Assembly: GCA_963708675.1 (NCBI GenBank)
Contig: CAVPTO010000003.1
Span: 2,666,001 to 2,730,000, forward strand
DNA length: 64,000 nucleotides
From: DATAXP01 sp963708675
GTDB lineage: Bacteria > Planctomycetota > Planctomycetia > Pirellulales > PNKZ01
Direction: 5' to 3'
Position numbers and translations under genes: made by a program. Below are positions 55,501-64,000 of this stretch, piece after piece. The notes under the pieces are model-generated. The model was given only the letters and a program-made list of their open reading frames with translations. It had not been told where the DNA came from and made no database searches. Position 1 is the first letter of the stretch. Every line of letters starts with the position of its first letter.

Positions 55501-58500
55501 CCATCGCCTCGGCTGCGTTGATGACCAACGGCTCGTACCTCGTCGGTCAAAACATCGTGGTTGGAACGGCGGCTGCAAACACCTTTACGGGGAATCTGTA
55601 TCTCGGCGGCAATCAGACTTCCGGGACCTCCACATTTGCCGGCAACATCACGTTCAGCAGCCCAAGCTCGGCCAACGGCGTTACGTTTTGGGCAGCGACT
55701 GGCGGAACCGTGAACTTCACCGGCACACTCACCAGCGGAACGAGTTCTACTGCTGTAGCCGGCGCGAACCTGTTCATCGACGGCGGCGGCACGGTCATGC
55801 TCAGCGGCACGAACACGTTCACCTTCTCAGCAGGCAACGGGATCACCATACACAACGGCACGACACTCGTCGCGGGCACGGCAGCAGCGCTCGGCGCGGC
55901 GGGTAACGGAGTCACGCTCGGCGACGCTACGACCAACGGCACATTGCGGCTCGGATCGAGCTTCGACCTGACCGCAGGTCGCACGGTGACTCTCGCCGCA
56001 GGTGGTGGAACGATCGACACCGGTGGATTCAATGCGTCGTTCGGTTCAGCGTTCGCCGGCACGGGCGGCTTCACGAAGGCGGGCCTCGGAACACTGACGC
56101 TCAACGCCAGTAACACATTCGGAGGAAGCTCAAATATCAACGGCGGCGCGTTGGTCATGGGCAACGCTCAAGCGCTAAGCACCGGCGCCGTCAACGTCAA
56201 CAACGGCGGCACGCTCGGCATCGCGGCCGGGCTCGTCGTTGCCAATACAACAACGGTCAACAGCGGCGGTTTACTGTCGGTCGCCAACGGCGCCACGGGA
56301 ACGGTCACTCTCAGCACAGGCCTGACCATCAACGGCGGCGCTCTGTCGTTCAATCTCGGCGCCGGTCCCGGCACCAACGCGATTCTCGACCTGAACAACG
56401 CTGCGCTCACGTTCACCTCGGCCACGATCAATCTCACCGGCTCGGGATTCACCGTCGGCACGTACCACCTCATTGCTGATGACCAGTACGCGGGAAGCTC
56501 AAACTTCACGCTCGGCACGCATCCCACGGGCAATTTCGCATTCGCGTTCAACACCACCGCAACGGGCACCGACCTGATCATTACCAACGCGGTTCGCGAA
56601 ATGTTCTATTCGTCGACCAATGCGCCGGCGAGTTTGGCGAGCGTCACCGACGGCGCAGGATCGTGGACAAACGGCGGAACGAACTTCTTCGACAACACCA
56701 ACGGCGTTGCCGCGACGTGGAGCAACGCCGCCGGAGACAATCTCACGTTCGGAAATGGTGGCGCGGGCGGGGCTGTGACGCTCGGCAGCGACGTGAACGT
56801 CAACACGCTCAGGTTTGCCACCGTGAGTTCGCCGTACACGATTCAAGGTACGAACAACATTTCGCTCACGGGCGGAATCATCGCCTCGAATTCCGCCACG
56901 ATCGCCGCGCCCGTGTGGATGCAGGCATCGCAAACCTGGACAGTCTCTTCCGGGCAAACGCTCACTGTCACTAGTAACGTCAGCCAAAACGCCGGGCCGT
57001 TCGGCCTCACGGTGACGGGAGGCGGCACACTGAACCTGTCGGGAACGAATAACTATTCGGGCGGAACGACGATCAGTGGCGCCATTCTGGTGGCTGCATC
57101 GGACACCAGCCTCGGCAACACGACGGCGGATCTGACCTTTAGCGGAACGGCGGGCACGCTGCGAATCGGCACTACCGGGCTCACCTCAAACAGAACGATT
57201 CATCTCGCGGCCGGCGCTACGTTCGACACCAACGGAAACGACGCGACCCTCAACGGACAGCTTACGGGAAATTCGGCCGTCTCGAAGATCGGCTCTGGAA
57301 CGCTCACGCTCGCCAGCGCTGCCAACAACTTCACCGGAGGTATCACGCTCAGCGCTGGAACCTTGAACCTCGCGGCGGACAGCAACTTTAGCGGCGGCAT
57401 CACCGTCAGCGGCGGCGGAACGATCAAGTACGCCGACGACGGCAATCTCGGAGCCGCGTCGAACGCGCTCACCTTTAGCGGCGTCGGTGGCACGCTGTTC
57501 TACACCGGCTCGAGCTATACAAGCAGCCGCGCGATCGCTATTTCCACCGGCGCCACGGCATCGTTTGACGTGGCGAGCGGAACAACTGTTACGCTCGGCA
57601 ATGGTCTGGTCAGCGGCCTCGGCATTCTCAAGAAAGTCGATACCGGAACATTGGTCATCAACGGCAGTCAGGCCTACAGCGGCGGCACGGTGATCATAGG
57701 TGGTACGTTAGTGGTCACCAGCAACACCGCGATCGCCAACGGCGCCGTGACGATGACGGGCGGCACACTGGTTACCCTTAGCACCAGCGTGACGCTCACC
57801 AAGGGTTTGGCGGTGCTCGGTAATTCCACCGTCGACACCGAATCGGCCTTATCGCTGAACGGCTCGCCTGGTCTCAACGGAGCGGGTGGCTCGACGCTCA
57901 CCAAGATCGGCGCTGGCCAGTTGTCGATCGTCGGTTCGGGTGCAGGCATTACCAATGGCATCCTTGATGTACAGGCAGGCAGCTTCTCGGAAACGAGTCC
58001 GCGAATTCTGGCGATGCTAGGTGTGAACATGCATGCCGGCACTCAGTTCGTCATCAACGAGAACAGCGCATCGGCGAATACGAACTATGGTCCCGGCGCG
58101 ACGGGAGCGACGATCACGCTTGCCGGCACCGGTCTAGCCAATGACGGTGTGATTAGAGCCTTCAACTCGGCCGCCACGCCCGGGATCATGGGCTTTTCTT
58201 CGGCTATGTTTCTGGCGAGCGACTCCTTGATTGTTGTCGGTATCAACAACGCTAATACGTTTCCGCTCGATACTCTGACGTTTTCGGGCATTGTCAGCGG
58301 CCCAGGCGGTCTGATCGCCGGCGGCGTCGGGACGTTGGGCCTGACAAAAGTTGACACCTATCAGGGCGCGACAACCGTGAATGCGAACGCCACTCTTGTC
58401 GTCACCGGATCAGGCCAAATAGCCAACTCCACGGGCGTCACCGTTAGCGGCACGTTCAATCTGAACTCGACCGGCAACGCATTGGGCTCAGCCGTCGGCG

Positions 58501-61500
58501 TAACCGTCAACGACCAAGGCGTGATGAATGTCAGCACCAGTCAAACCATCGCATCATTGAACGGCACTGCGGCAAGCACGACGAATCTCGCAAGCGGCGG
58601 CGTCTTGACGCTCGGCGGCGGAAGCGTCAGCGGCACCATTACCGGCAGCGGCGCGTTGGCCGTCAACGCCGCGGGAACCGTCGCGCTCAGCGGATCGAAC
58701 GGCTACACCGGCGGCACGACGCTGACGGCCGGCACGGTGCAAATCCTCTCGGCCACAGGCCTCGGCGATGCCAGCGGCGCGGCCACCATCAGCGCTGCCA
58801 CGCTCGAATTGCTCGGCGGCAATCTTGTGAACTCGACGCGTAACTTTTTTGTGGGCGCATCGACCAGCACGATCCAAGTCGACGCGGGAAGCACGTACAC
58901 AATCGGTGGAACGATCGCCGACGCTGGAGTCTCCGCGACGGGCACGCTGAATCTCAATGGCTCGGGCACGCTCGTGCTTGCCAGTGGCAACTCTTACTCC
59001 AACGGAACGAACATCAACGGCGGCACACTCGTTGTCGCCAACGCCAGTGGGTCGGCCTTGGGTGCCGGGCCGGTGACGGTCGCCGGTGGCGCGACGCTCG
59101 CCGGTGGCGGATCGACCGGCGCGATCACGGGACTCGTGACCGTCAATAGCGGCGGCACGATCGCTGCCGGAAGTGCAGCCTCGAGCGTGCTTAGTCTCGC
59201 GGGCGGATTGACGCTCAACGACGGTTCGCTGATGAGCCTCAACATCGGCGGTGGAAAGTTCAGCCTCGGTGGAACGTCGACACTCACGCTTAACACGGGC
59301 AACGAAACGATCAGCGTCTCGGGCAGCATCACTTCGGCAGGCACCTATGTGCTGCTGAACGGCGCCAGCGCCATCACCGGCGGCGGTACGCTGTCGCTCA
59401 ACACGACGAACCTTGTGGCTACGGGCTTCAACGTCGCGCTGCAGACGAGCACCTCGAGCGGCGAGATCGACCTCATCGTCTCCGGCACCGCCACCGCTTC
59501 GGGCTTGCTCACCTGGAACGCTTCGCAAAGCGCTACCTGGGACACCACCAGCCTGAACTTCACCGACTCGGGCACCTTGGCGGCAGCATCGTTCAGCAAT
59601 GGCAATGCCGTCTCCTTCACCGGTGTCGGGGCCGGGTTGGTCACAGTCAGCAACGGCGGCGCGGCCGTGCAGCCGTCGGCGATCACCGTCTCGGGCGGAA
59701 GCGCCTACACGTTCAGCGGCGATCCGATCGGCGGCAGCGCTTCGTTGACCATGAACAGCACCAGCACGCTCGCCCTGTTCAACAACAACAACTCCTACTC
59801 CGGCGGCACCGCGATCAACTCCGGCACCGTGCTCATCAACAGCGCCACCAGCCTCGGCACCGGAGGCGTCACGCTTGGCGGCGCGGTGCTCGAAACGACC
59901 ACCGGCATCAACAGTACGCGGGCCTTCACGCTCACCAGCGCCACCAGCAGCATCCAAGTCGATAGCGGCACGTACTCACTCGGCGGTTCGATCACCGGCT
60001 CGGGAACGCTCAATGCCACGGGCCCTGGCACGTTGGCGCTGTTCGGCAACAACACCTACTCCGGCGGCACCGCAATCAACTCCGGCACGGTGCAGATCAA
60101 CAGCGCCAACAGCCTCGGCAGCGGCGGCGTCACGCTCGGCGGCGCCGTGCTCGAAGCCACGGCGACGATCACCAGCAACCGCGCGCTGACGCTCACGAGC
60201 GCCACCAGCACGATTCGCGTCGACTCCGGCGCCGTGTACACGTTGAGCACGGTCAGTTCGATCACCGGCTCGGGAACGCTCAATGCCACGGGCCCTGGCA
60301 CGTTGGCGCTGTTCGGCAACAACACCTACTCCGGCGGAACGAACATCAGCGGCGGCACGCTGCAGATCAACACCGCCAACAGCCTCGGCAGCGGCGGCGC
60401 GACGCTCGGCGCCGCCATCCTCGAAGCCACGGCGACGATCACCAGCAACCGCGCGCTGACGCTCACGAGCGCCACCAGCACGATTCGCGTCGACTCCGGC
60501 GCCCTGTACACGTTGAGCACGTCCAGCTCGATCACCGGCTCGGGAGCGCTCAATGCCACGGGTCCCGGCACGCTGGCGCTGTTCGGCAACAACACCTACT
60601 CCGGCGGAACGAACATCAGCGGCGGCACGCTGCAGATCAACACCGCCAACAGCCTCGGCAGCGGCGGCGCGACGCTCAGCGCCGCCGTGCTCGAAGCCAC
60701 GGCGACGATCACCAGCAACCGCGCGTTCACGCTCAGCGGAGCCAGCACGTTCCAGGTCGATAGCGCTGCCGTTTACTCGGTCAGCGGCACCATCACCGGC
60801 TCGGGGGCTTTGACCGCGAGCGGTCCTGGCACGTTGGCCTTGTCAGGTACTAATGGCTACTCGGGGGGCACCACGATCGCTGGCACGGTGCTCGCGCAGA
60901 ACGCGACCGCCTTGGGCATAGGCGCAGTCACGGTCAACGGCGGCGGCGTGCTGAACCTCGCTACCTTCACGGGCAACGTGCTGACGATCTCTGGCGCGCT
61001 CACGCTCAACACTGGCGCGACGGTCGGCATGACGATCGGCCAAGGGACGATCAATCTGAACAGCCATGTGCTGAGCCTCGCGTCGGGAACCGAAACGATT
61101 AGCCTGGCTGGAACGATCACCTCCAGCGGCACGTATGTGATTCTCGCCGGAGCTTCGGGCATCAGCGGCGGCGGCGCGTTGACGTTCAACACCGCGAGCC
61201 TCGTCGCTACCGGCTTCAACATCTCGGAGCAGGTGATCACCTCCAGCGGCCTGATCGAGATCATCGCCACCAACAGCGCCGCGCCCACGGGCAACCTGAC
61301 CTGGACCGGCGCGACCAACACGTCGTGGGACTTCACCACGCCCAACTGGGTCGACAACACGCTGAGCGTCGCCTTCGCCAACGGCAACACCGTGACGTTC
61401 ACCGACACCGGCGCCGGCACGGTCAGCATCACCACCAGCGGCGTGCTGCCGGCCAACACCACGGTGAATAGCGCGAACACTTACACGTTCGCAGGGGGCG

Positions 61501-63989
61501 CGATCGGCGGCTCGGGGGGCCTGACGAAGCTCAACAGCGGCACGCTGTTCGTCGCCAACAACAACACCTACACCGGCGGCACGACCGTCAGCGGCGGACT
61601 GTTGTCGGTGCTGGCCGGTGGAAGCCTGTCGAGCAGCGGCAACCTGGCGATCAACAGCACCGGCTCGGCCAGCTTCGCGAATGCCCAAACGCTGGGAACG
61701 GTCACCAACTCGAGCACTGCCACCGTCGGCCTGTCGTTCACCAATGCCGCGACGCTCTCGCAACTGGCCGGCAGCGGCACGAGCAGCTTCGCCAGCACGG
61801 CGAACATCGCGACCCTCTCGGGCGGCAACGTCACCGTAACTGGCGTAGCGACAATCGCTACGGTCAGCGGCGGCAACCTGACCTTGAGCGCCGCGACCAG
61901 CGCGATCACATCGCTGGGCGGCACCGGCGCGATCACGCTCAGCGGCACGAACCTGACGGTCAGCGGCGGCAGCTTCGGCGGCACGCTGGCCAACGGCGCC
62001 ACGCCTGGGCAACTCAGCGTCAACGGCGCGTTCACGATGGCGGGCACGGACAACCTCAGCGCGGTGACCATCAGCAGCAGCGGCGTCCTCTCGGTCGCTT
62101 CCGCCGCGGCGCTGGGAACCGGCACGCTGACCTTCAACGGCGGCACGCTCTCGGTGAGCGGCAACATCAGCGACCCCACCGGACACGTCGCCTTCAACAG
62201 CGGCTCGCTGTTCATCGCCACCGGCGACACGCTCACGCTCAGCGGCGCGAACATCAGCGGCAACATCAACCAGACCGGCAGCGGCACGCTCGTGATCCTC
62301 GGCAACTACTCCGGCACGACGAACGTCGGCAGCGGCGGCACGCTCAACGCCAGCCCCGGCTCGACCGGCAACGTCGCCCTCAGCAACGGCGCGACGCTCG
62401 ACTTCACCACCGCCGGCTCGTACAGCGGCAACGTCACGCTCTCTTCTCCGGGCTCGGCGATCATCGAGAACACCTCGGGCGGCATCGTCACACTGTCGGG
62501 CACGATCGACAAGTCGCACGCGAACTTGGGATTGGCCGGCCCCGGCAGCTTCTGGGTCAACGGCACGATCACCGGCGGCACGGCGGGCACCGACTTCAAC
62601 AGCGACATGACATTCAGCACCAACACCACGCTCTCGTCGCAGCAGGGATATTCGGGCCCGACGACGATCTCGTCGGGCGCCACCGTCTGGGCGAACGTCA
62701 CCAACGCCCTGCCGACCAACACGATCTTGAACCTCGGCGATGGCAGCAACACGACCGGCGCGTACAACCTGGCCGGCAATACGCAGACCTTGGCTGGCAT
62801 CGTGGCCTTCGGCAGCGGCACGACCAACGCCATCACCAGCACGGCCAGCGGCGGACAGTTGTACGCCAACATCGCCAGCGGCATCGACAGCTACAGCGGC
62901 TTGCTGACCGGCAGCCTGGGTCTGCACAAAGAAGGCAGCGGCACGCTCGAGCTCACGGGAACCACCAACACCTACACCGGCGCAACGACCGTCGACGCCG
63001 GAACGCTGCAACTCGGCGTCAACAGCGCGCTGCCGAGCACCACGACCCTTTCGCTGACGGGCAGTGGCACGCTCGACATGAACGGCCACACGCAGCAAGT
63101 CGCTACGCTCGAAAGCGCGAGCACCACGGCCACCGTCACCGGCAGTACCGGCAGCGTGTTGGACGTTTCGCACTCGGCAGCGATCTCGTCGATTTACGCC
63201 GGCGTGATCTCCGGCCAAATGAGCCTCGCGTTCGACGGCGTGGCCGGCAGCGCCCAAGTCCTCAGCGGCATCAGCAACAGCTACACGGGCACGACCGACA
63301 TTAACTCCGGCGCGCTCATCGTCAACGGCGCGTTGACCTCCGGCGGCGGCACGGTGACCGTTCACAGCGGCGCGACGCTCGAAGGGACTGGCAACGGAAG
63401 CACGACGGGCGTCATCAATCGCGCCGTCGTCGTGAACTCTGGCGCAACGCTCGCCCCGGGCGACCCGAGCAACAGCGTCACCAACGGTCTCATGCACATC
63501 GGCGGCAACCTCACGGTCAGCGGCGTCTACAACTGGAGTCTCACGATGGCCAGCACCAGCGGCGCGGGGACCAACTTCGACCAGGTCACGCTCTCCAGCG
63601 GCGCGACGCTCACCGGCGCTGGCGGAACACTGCAACTCGCCGTCAGCAGCGCAGGCGTTCCCACCAACTCTACCTTCTGGCAAACCTCGCACACCTGGGC
63701 CGTCGCCAACGGCATGGGCACTGGCAACATCACCGGCCTCTTCGCTCTCAGCGATCCCACCGCCGGCAGCTATTCGAGCCTCGGCAGCTTCAGTCTCGAA
63801 TCGCTCACCGCCGACAACGCTGCCGGCGCCGTCCTCCTCGACTGGAACCCCACCGCAGTACCAGAACCAGGAACGCTGCTCCTCGGCACGCTCGCCGCAA
63901 CCGGATTGGGCCTTCGCTCGTGGCGTCGCCGACGATCGGTCGCTGCCGAAAAGCTCACGGGCGATAGCCAAGAGTGGACGCAGGCCTAA
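52521..63989 (+). CDS. Giant beta-repeat surface protein with PEP-CTERM tail
   Basis: The product has 3,822 residues. A signal peptide spans about residues 15-40 (IATAMTALLLPWSTNVARAQ). The body is a long run of autotransporter-associated beta-strand (PATR) repeats, with recurring GxGTLxLxGxNTYxGGTTINxGTL patterns. Segments with LTWNASQSATWD and LTWTGATNTSWDF mark new repeat groups. The C-terminus is a PEP-CTERM signal: AVPEPGTLLLGTLAATGLGLRSWRRRR. No exosortase is encoded nearby, so the processing enzyme must lie elsewhere. Passenger proteins like this form fibres or adhesins at the cell surface. The start at 52521 is the first ATG in frame with a signal peptide; the Shine-Dalgarno is weak. 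Confidence 0.88.
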   Translation: MLGFSKTQGRFNSIFGLRQAGIATAMTALLLPWSTNVARAQVTSGTFNVTSGAANWTDGVNWSGGNYVSATNGAATFVGATAARTITLTGVTTLGSLIMGGGTAATTITNSAVSTTSTQKINFYTGTAGGAILSITGGSGNLNINTGATYSSDLTVINDANDNISVVGGFAAVGSRTLTKNGQGELQFGSSGTTTGAFIINGGSVVVTSGRLGGVSSMLINSGGQFRIDDNNPNAIFSIGTAAMASVITVNGLGKTANVFDQQGALRYDNSANGGSGAFGATLTNSIQLAGPTGVFVDAGYIGVVNFGAMSFTLSGNIGGAGGLVKQGAGTLMLSGTNTFAGNILASFGAIGITSTAALPTTAAITVNPNAQFVLNGTSSGMVLGAVGQSLTLNGNGTVFSSGALRTATASTWQGNIVLATDSIISATSNNDLTITGTISGAGALQKQGNGNLFLTASESYTGATTVGNGTIALSTPAASISSSSQLVLLKGGNLVVDMTTNNGITPLGSAMPVNMLGGNFQLNGNAASSSQNLGAITLSGGSSAVTVNPASGAGAIITASNLARAVGGGGVVFRGPALGSTPGVNVANVFFTTAPTLTTGTGSNNFGTPQAGYLPYAVADTSITGNGTTFATYDINGIRALTAAEQTNVIAAGNNVSLSGATAINAAIALNSLEMNGVDLTGTGAPTLTISGGGLLNVGATSTIESSIASLSFGNTPASGAEGVITTVNDLAIATKIVGNGVNALTVTKEGSGTLTLSATGSTYSTLAANAGTVFIGAANVLPSSVNLALNGGTLDIGTSTTALSVGALNGVGPNGLLTSSSATTTFTLRINGTSAQSFGGVVMGVNTLTTSNGGNPVYVGGIATATATGQRVITLSAGSGNLTIGTAGITFNGNTGAAETLSLRGAAATSNTILGSITAPGASSNSATLALFKFDAQSTWTLAAPNYYNGGTTINAGTLVVGYDSPLGGPGALGSITSATAVNVGNATTDGTIASAALMTNGSYLVGQNIVVGTAAANTFTGNLYLGGNQTSGTSTFAGNITFSSPSSANGVTFWAATGGTVNFTGTLTSGTSSTAVAGANLFIDGGGTVMLSGTNTFTFSAGNGITIHNGTTLVAGTAAALGAAGNGVTLGDATTNGTLRLGSSFDLTAGRTVTLAAGGGTIDTGGFNASFGSAFAGTGGFTKAGLGTLTLNASNTFGGSSNINGGALVMGNAQALSTGAVNVNNGGTLGIAAGLVVANTTTVNSGGLLSVANGATGTVTLSTGLTINGGALSFNLGAGPGTNAILDLNNAALTFTSATINLTGSGFTVGTYHLIADDQYAGSSNFTLGTHPTGNFAFAFNTTATGTDLIITNAVREMFYSSTNAPASLASVTDGAGSWTNGGTNFFDNTNGVAATWSNAAGDNLTFGNGGAGGAVTLGSDVNVNTLRFATVSSPYTIQGTNNISLTGGIIASNSATIAAPVWMQASQTWTVSSGQTLTVTSNVSQNAGPFGLTVTGGGTLNLSGTNNYSGGTTISGAILVAASDTSLGNTTADLTFSGTAGTLRIGTTGLTSNRTIHLAAGATFDTNGNDATLNGQLTGNSAVSKIGSGTLTLASAANNFTGGITLSAGTLNLAADSNFSGGITVSGGGTIKYADDGNLGAASNALTFSGVGGTLFYTGSSYTSSRAIAISTGATASFDVASGTTVTLGNGLVSGLGILKKVDTGTLVINGSQAYSGGTVIIGGTLVVTSNTAIANGAVTMTGGTLVTLSTSVTLTKGLAVLGNSTVDTESALSLNGSPGLNGAGGSTLTKIGAGQLSIVGSGAGITNGILDVQAGSFSETSPRILAMLGVNMHAGTQFVINENSASANTNYGPGATGATITLAGTGLANDGVIRAFNSAATPGIMGFSSAMFLASDSLIVVGINNANTFPLDTLTFSGIVSGPGGLIAGGVGTLGLTKVDTYQGATTVNANATLVVTGSGQIANSTGVTVSGTFNLNSTGNALGSAVGVTVNDQGVMNVSTSQTIASLNGTAASTTNLASGGVLTLGGGSVSGTITGSGALAVNAAGTVALSGSNGYTGGTTLTAGTVQILSATGLGDASGAATISAATLELLGGNLVNSTRNFFVGASTSTIQVDAGSTYTIGGTIADAGVSATGTLNLNGSGTLVLASGNSYSNGTNINGGTLVVANASGSALGAGPVTVAGGATLAGGGSTGAITGLVTVNSGGTIAAGSAASSVLSLAGGLTLNDGSLMSLNIGGGKFSLGGTSTLTLNTGNETISVSGSITSAGTYVLLNGASAITGGGTLSLNTTNLVATGFNVALQTSTSSGEIDLIVSGTATASGLLTWNASQSATWDTTSLNFTDSGTLAAASFSNGNAVSFTGVGAGLVTVSNGGAAVQPSAITVSGGSAYTFSGDPIGGSASLTMNSTSTLALFNNNNSYSGGTAINSGTVLINSATSLGTGGVTLGGAVLETTTGINSTRAFTLTSATSSIQVDSGTYSLGGSITGSGTLNATGPGTLALFGNNTYSGGTAINSGTVQINSANSLGSGGVTLGGAVLEATATITSNRALTLTSATSTIRVDSGAVYTLSTVSSITGSGTLNATGPGTLALFGNNTYSGGTNISGGTLQINTANSLGSGGATLGAAILEATATITSNRALTLTSATSTIRVDSGALYTLSTSSSITGSGALNATGPGTLALFGNNTYSGGTNISGGTLQINTANSLGSGGATLSAAVLEATATITSNRAFTLSGASTFQVDSAAVYSVSGTITGSGALTASGPGTLALSGTNGYSGGTTIAGTVLAQNATALGIGAVTVNGGGVLNLATFTGNVLTISGALTLNTGATVGMTIGQGTINLNSHVLSLASGTETISLAGTITSSGTYVILAGASGISGGGALTFNTASLVATGFNISEQVITSSGLIEIIATNSAAPTGNLTWTGATNTSWDFTTPNWVDNTLSVAFANGNTVTFTDTGAGTVSITTSGVLPANTTVNSANTYTFAGGAIGGSGGLTKLNSGTLFVANNNTYTGGTTVSGGLLSVLAGGSLSSSGNLAINSTGSASFANAQTLGTVTNSSTATVGLSFTNAATLSQLAGSGTSSFASTANIATLSGGNVTVTGVATIATVSGGNLTLSAATSAITSLGGTGAITLSGTNLTVSGGSFGGTLANGATPGQLSVNGAFTMAGTDNLSAVTISSSGVLSVASAAALGTGTLTFNGGTLSVSGNISDPTGHVAFNSGSLFIATGDTLTLSGANISGNINQTGSGTLVILGNYSGTTNVGSGGTLNASPGSTGNVALSNGATLDFTTAGSYSGNVTLSSPGSAIIENTSGGIVTLSGTIDKSHANLGLAGPGSFWVNGTITGGTAGTDFNSDMTFSTNTTLSSQQGYSGPTTISSGATVWANVTNALPTNTILNLGDGSNTTGAYNLAGNTQTLAGIVAFGSGTTNAITSTASGGQLYANIASGIDSYSGLLTGSLGLHKEGSGTLELTGTTNTYTGATTVDAGTLQLGVNSALPSTTTLSLTGSGTLDMNGHTQQVATLESASTTATVTGSTGSVLDVSHSAAISSIYAGVISGQMSLAFDGVAGSAQVLSGISNSYTGTTDINSGALIVNGALTSGGGTVTVHSGATLEGTGNGSTTGVINRAVVVNSGATLAPGDPSNSVTNGLMHIGGNLTVSGVYNWSLTMASTSGAGTNFDQVTLSSGATLTGAGGTLQLAVSSAGVPTNSTFWQTSHTWAVANGMGTGNITGLFALSDPTAGSYSSLGSFSLESLTADNAAGAVLLDWNPTAVPEPGTLLLGTLAATGLGLRSWRRRRSVAAEKLTGDSQEWTQA
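59758..60840 (+). repeat. 270-base near-identical tandem repeats within the giant gene
   Basis: Two units of exactly 270 bases (about 60025-60294 and 60295-60564) are nearly identical. They are flanked by a 264-base diverged copy (from about 59761) and a shorter diverged copy after 60565. Each encodes about 90 residues with GTLALFGNNTYSGGT and TSATSTIRVDSGA. Their high identity relative to the rest of the gene points to recent duplication. Read mapping may be ambiguous here. Confidence 0.85.
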
Positions 63990-64000
63990 CGAATAAGGGA

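Noticed and set aside
58554..59957. A 467-residue open frame opposite the giant gene
   Set aside because: Same composition artefact, lying opposite well-formed beta-repeats.
59758..60840. The regular repeats as a CRISPR array
   Set aside because: Units are 270 bases, coding and in frame, with no short palindromic repeats or unique spacers and no cas genes.
60843..63971. A 1,042-residue open frame on the strand opposite the giant repeat gene
   Set aside because: Long antisense frames are common opposite GC-rich repetitive genes. Its Arg/Gly/Ala/Val-rich sequence has no fold signals, and the plus-strand protein has a signal peptide and a PEP-CTERM tail.

Overview
The window looks like a chromosomal segment of a high-GC planctomycete, probably Pirellulales-like. 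The placement is inferred from several signs. One secreted protein has an LEPR-XLL-like N-terminal export motif. A giant beta-repeat protein carries a PEP-CTERM tail. There is a small 'MIHF-CP-GH' zinc ribbon protein, a DUF11 surface protein, a Cys-rich outer-membrane-type protein, and many GC-rich palindromes between genes. No rRNA, tRNA, CRISPR array, prophage or intact insertion sequence was recognised.

Layout. Positions 1-15.2 kb hold a mixed set: the end of a TPR protein, a Wza-type polysaccharide export protein, a zinc-ribbon protein, a DUF11 protein, a degenerate receiver protein, larC, two thioredoxin-fold secreted proteins, several unknowns and a small toxin-antitoxin pair. Positions 15.5-27.4 kb are a same-strand central-carbon cluster: gnd, zwf, ackA, xfp, a histidine phosphatase, pgm, polyphosphate glucokinase, pgi and a DUF2090 aldolase-like gene. 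Together they can feed glucose or glycogen carbon through the oxidative pentose phosphate route into a phosphoketolase/acetate kinase shunt. Positions 27.5-30.5 kb are cysD and cysNC for sulfate activation. Positions 31.0-32.2 kb encode an outer-membrane-type protein, followed by about 770 bases with no credible gene.

Positions 32.98-40.82 kb (minus strand) are a tightly packed operon built round a stand-alone amino acid:carrier-protein ligase. It holds a carrier protein, an acyl-CoA dehydrogenase-like enzyme, the ligase, a DUF1839 protein, a GH2 beta-mannosidase-like enzyme and a tandem alpha/beta hydrolase. Its product is unknown. Positions 41.55-48.56 kb (minus strand) are a second unusual operon: GAF-TM-HlyD, HlyD, a PqqD-like/M50 protease/HlyD fusion, and a shortened SecA-like ATPase. 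It lies just downstream of an exported LEPR-XLL chitinase-like protein, with a divergent XRE regulator beyond. I read this as a candidate dedicated export system. Positions 52.5-63.99 kb hold one 3,822-residue beta-repeat protein ending in a PEP-CTERM tail.

A technical point affects interpretation. At least eight places in seven genes need a one-base indel to restore a family-typical reading frame, and most are deletions in GCGCC/GGCGC contexts. This looks more like systematic assembly error than gene decay. Corrected ends are given for those genes.
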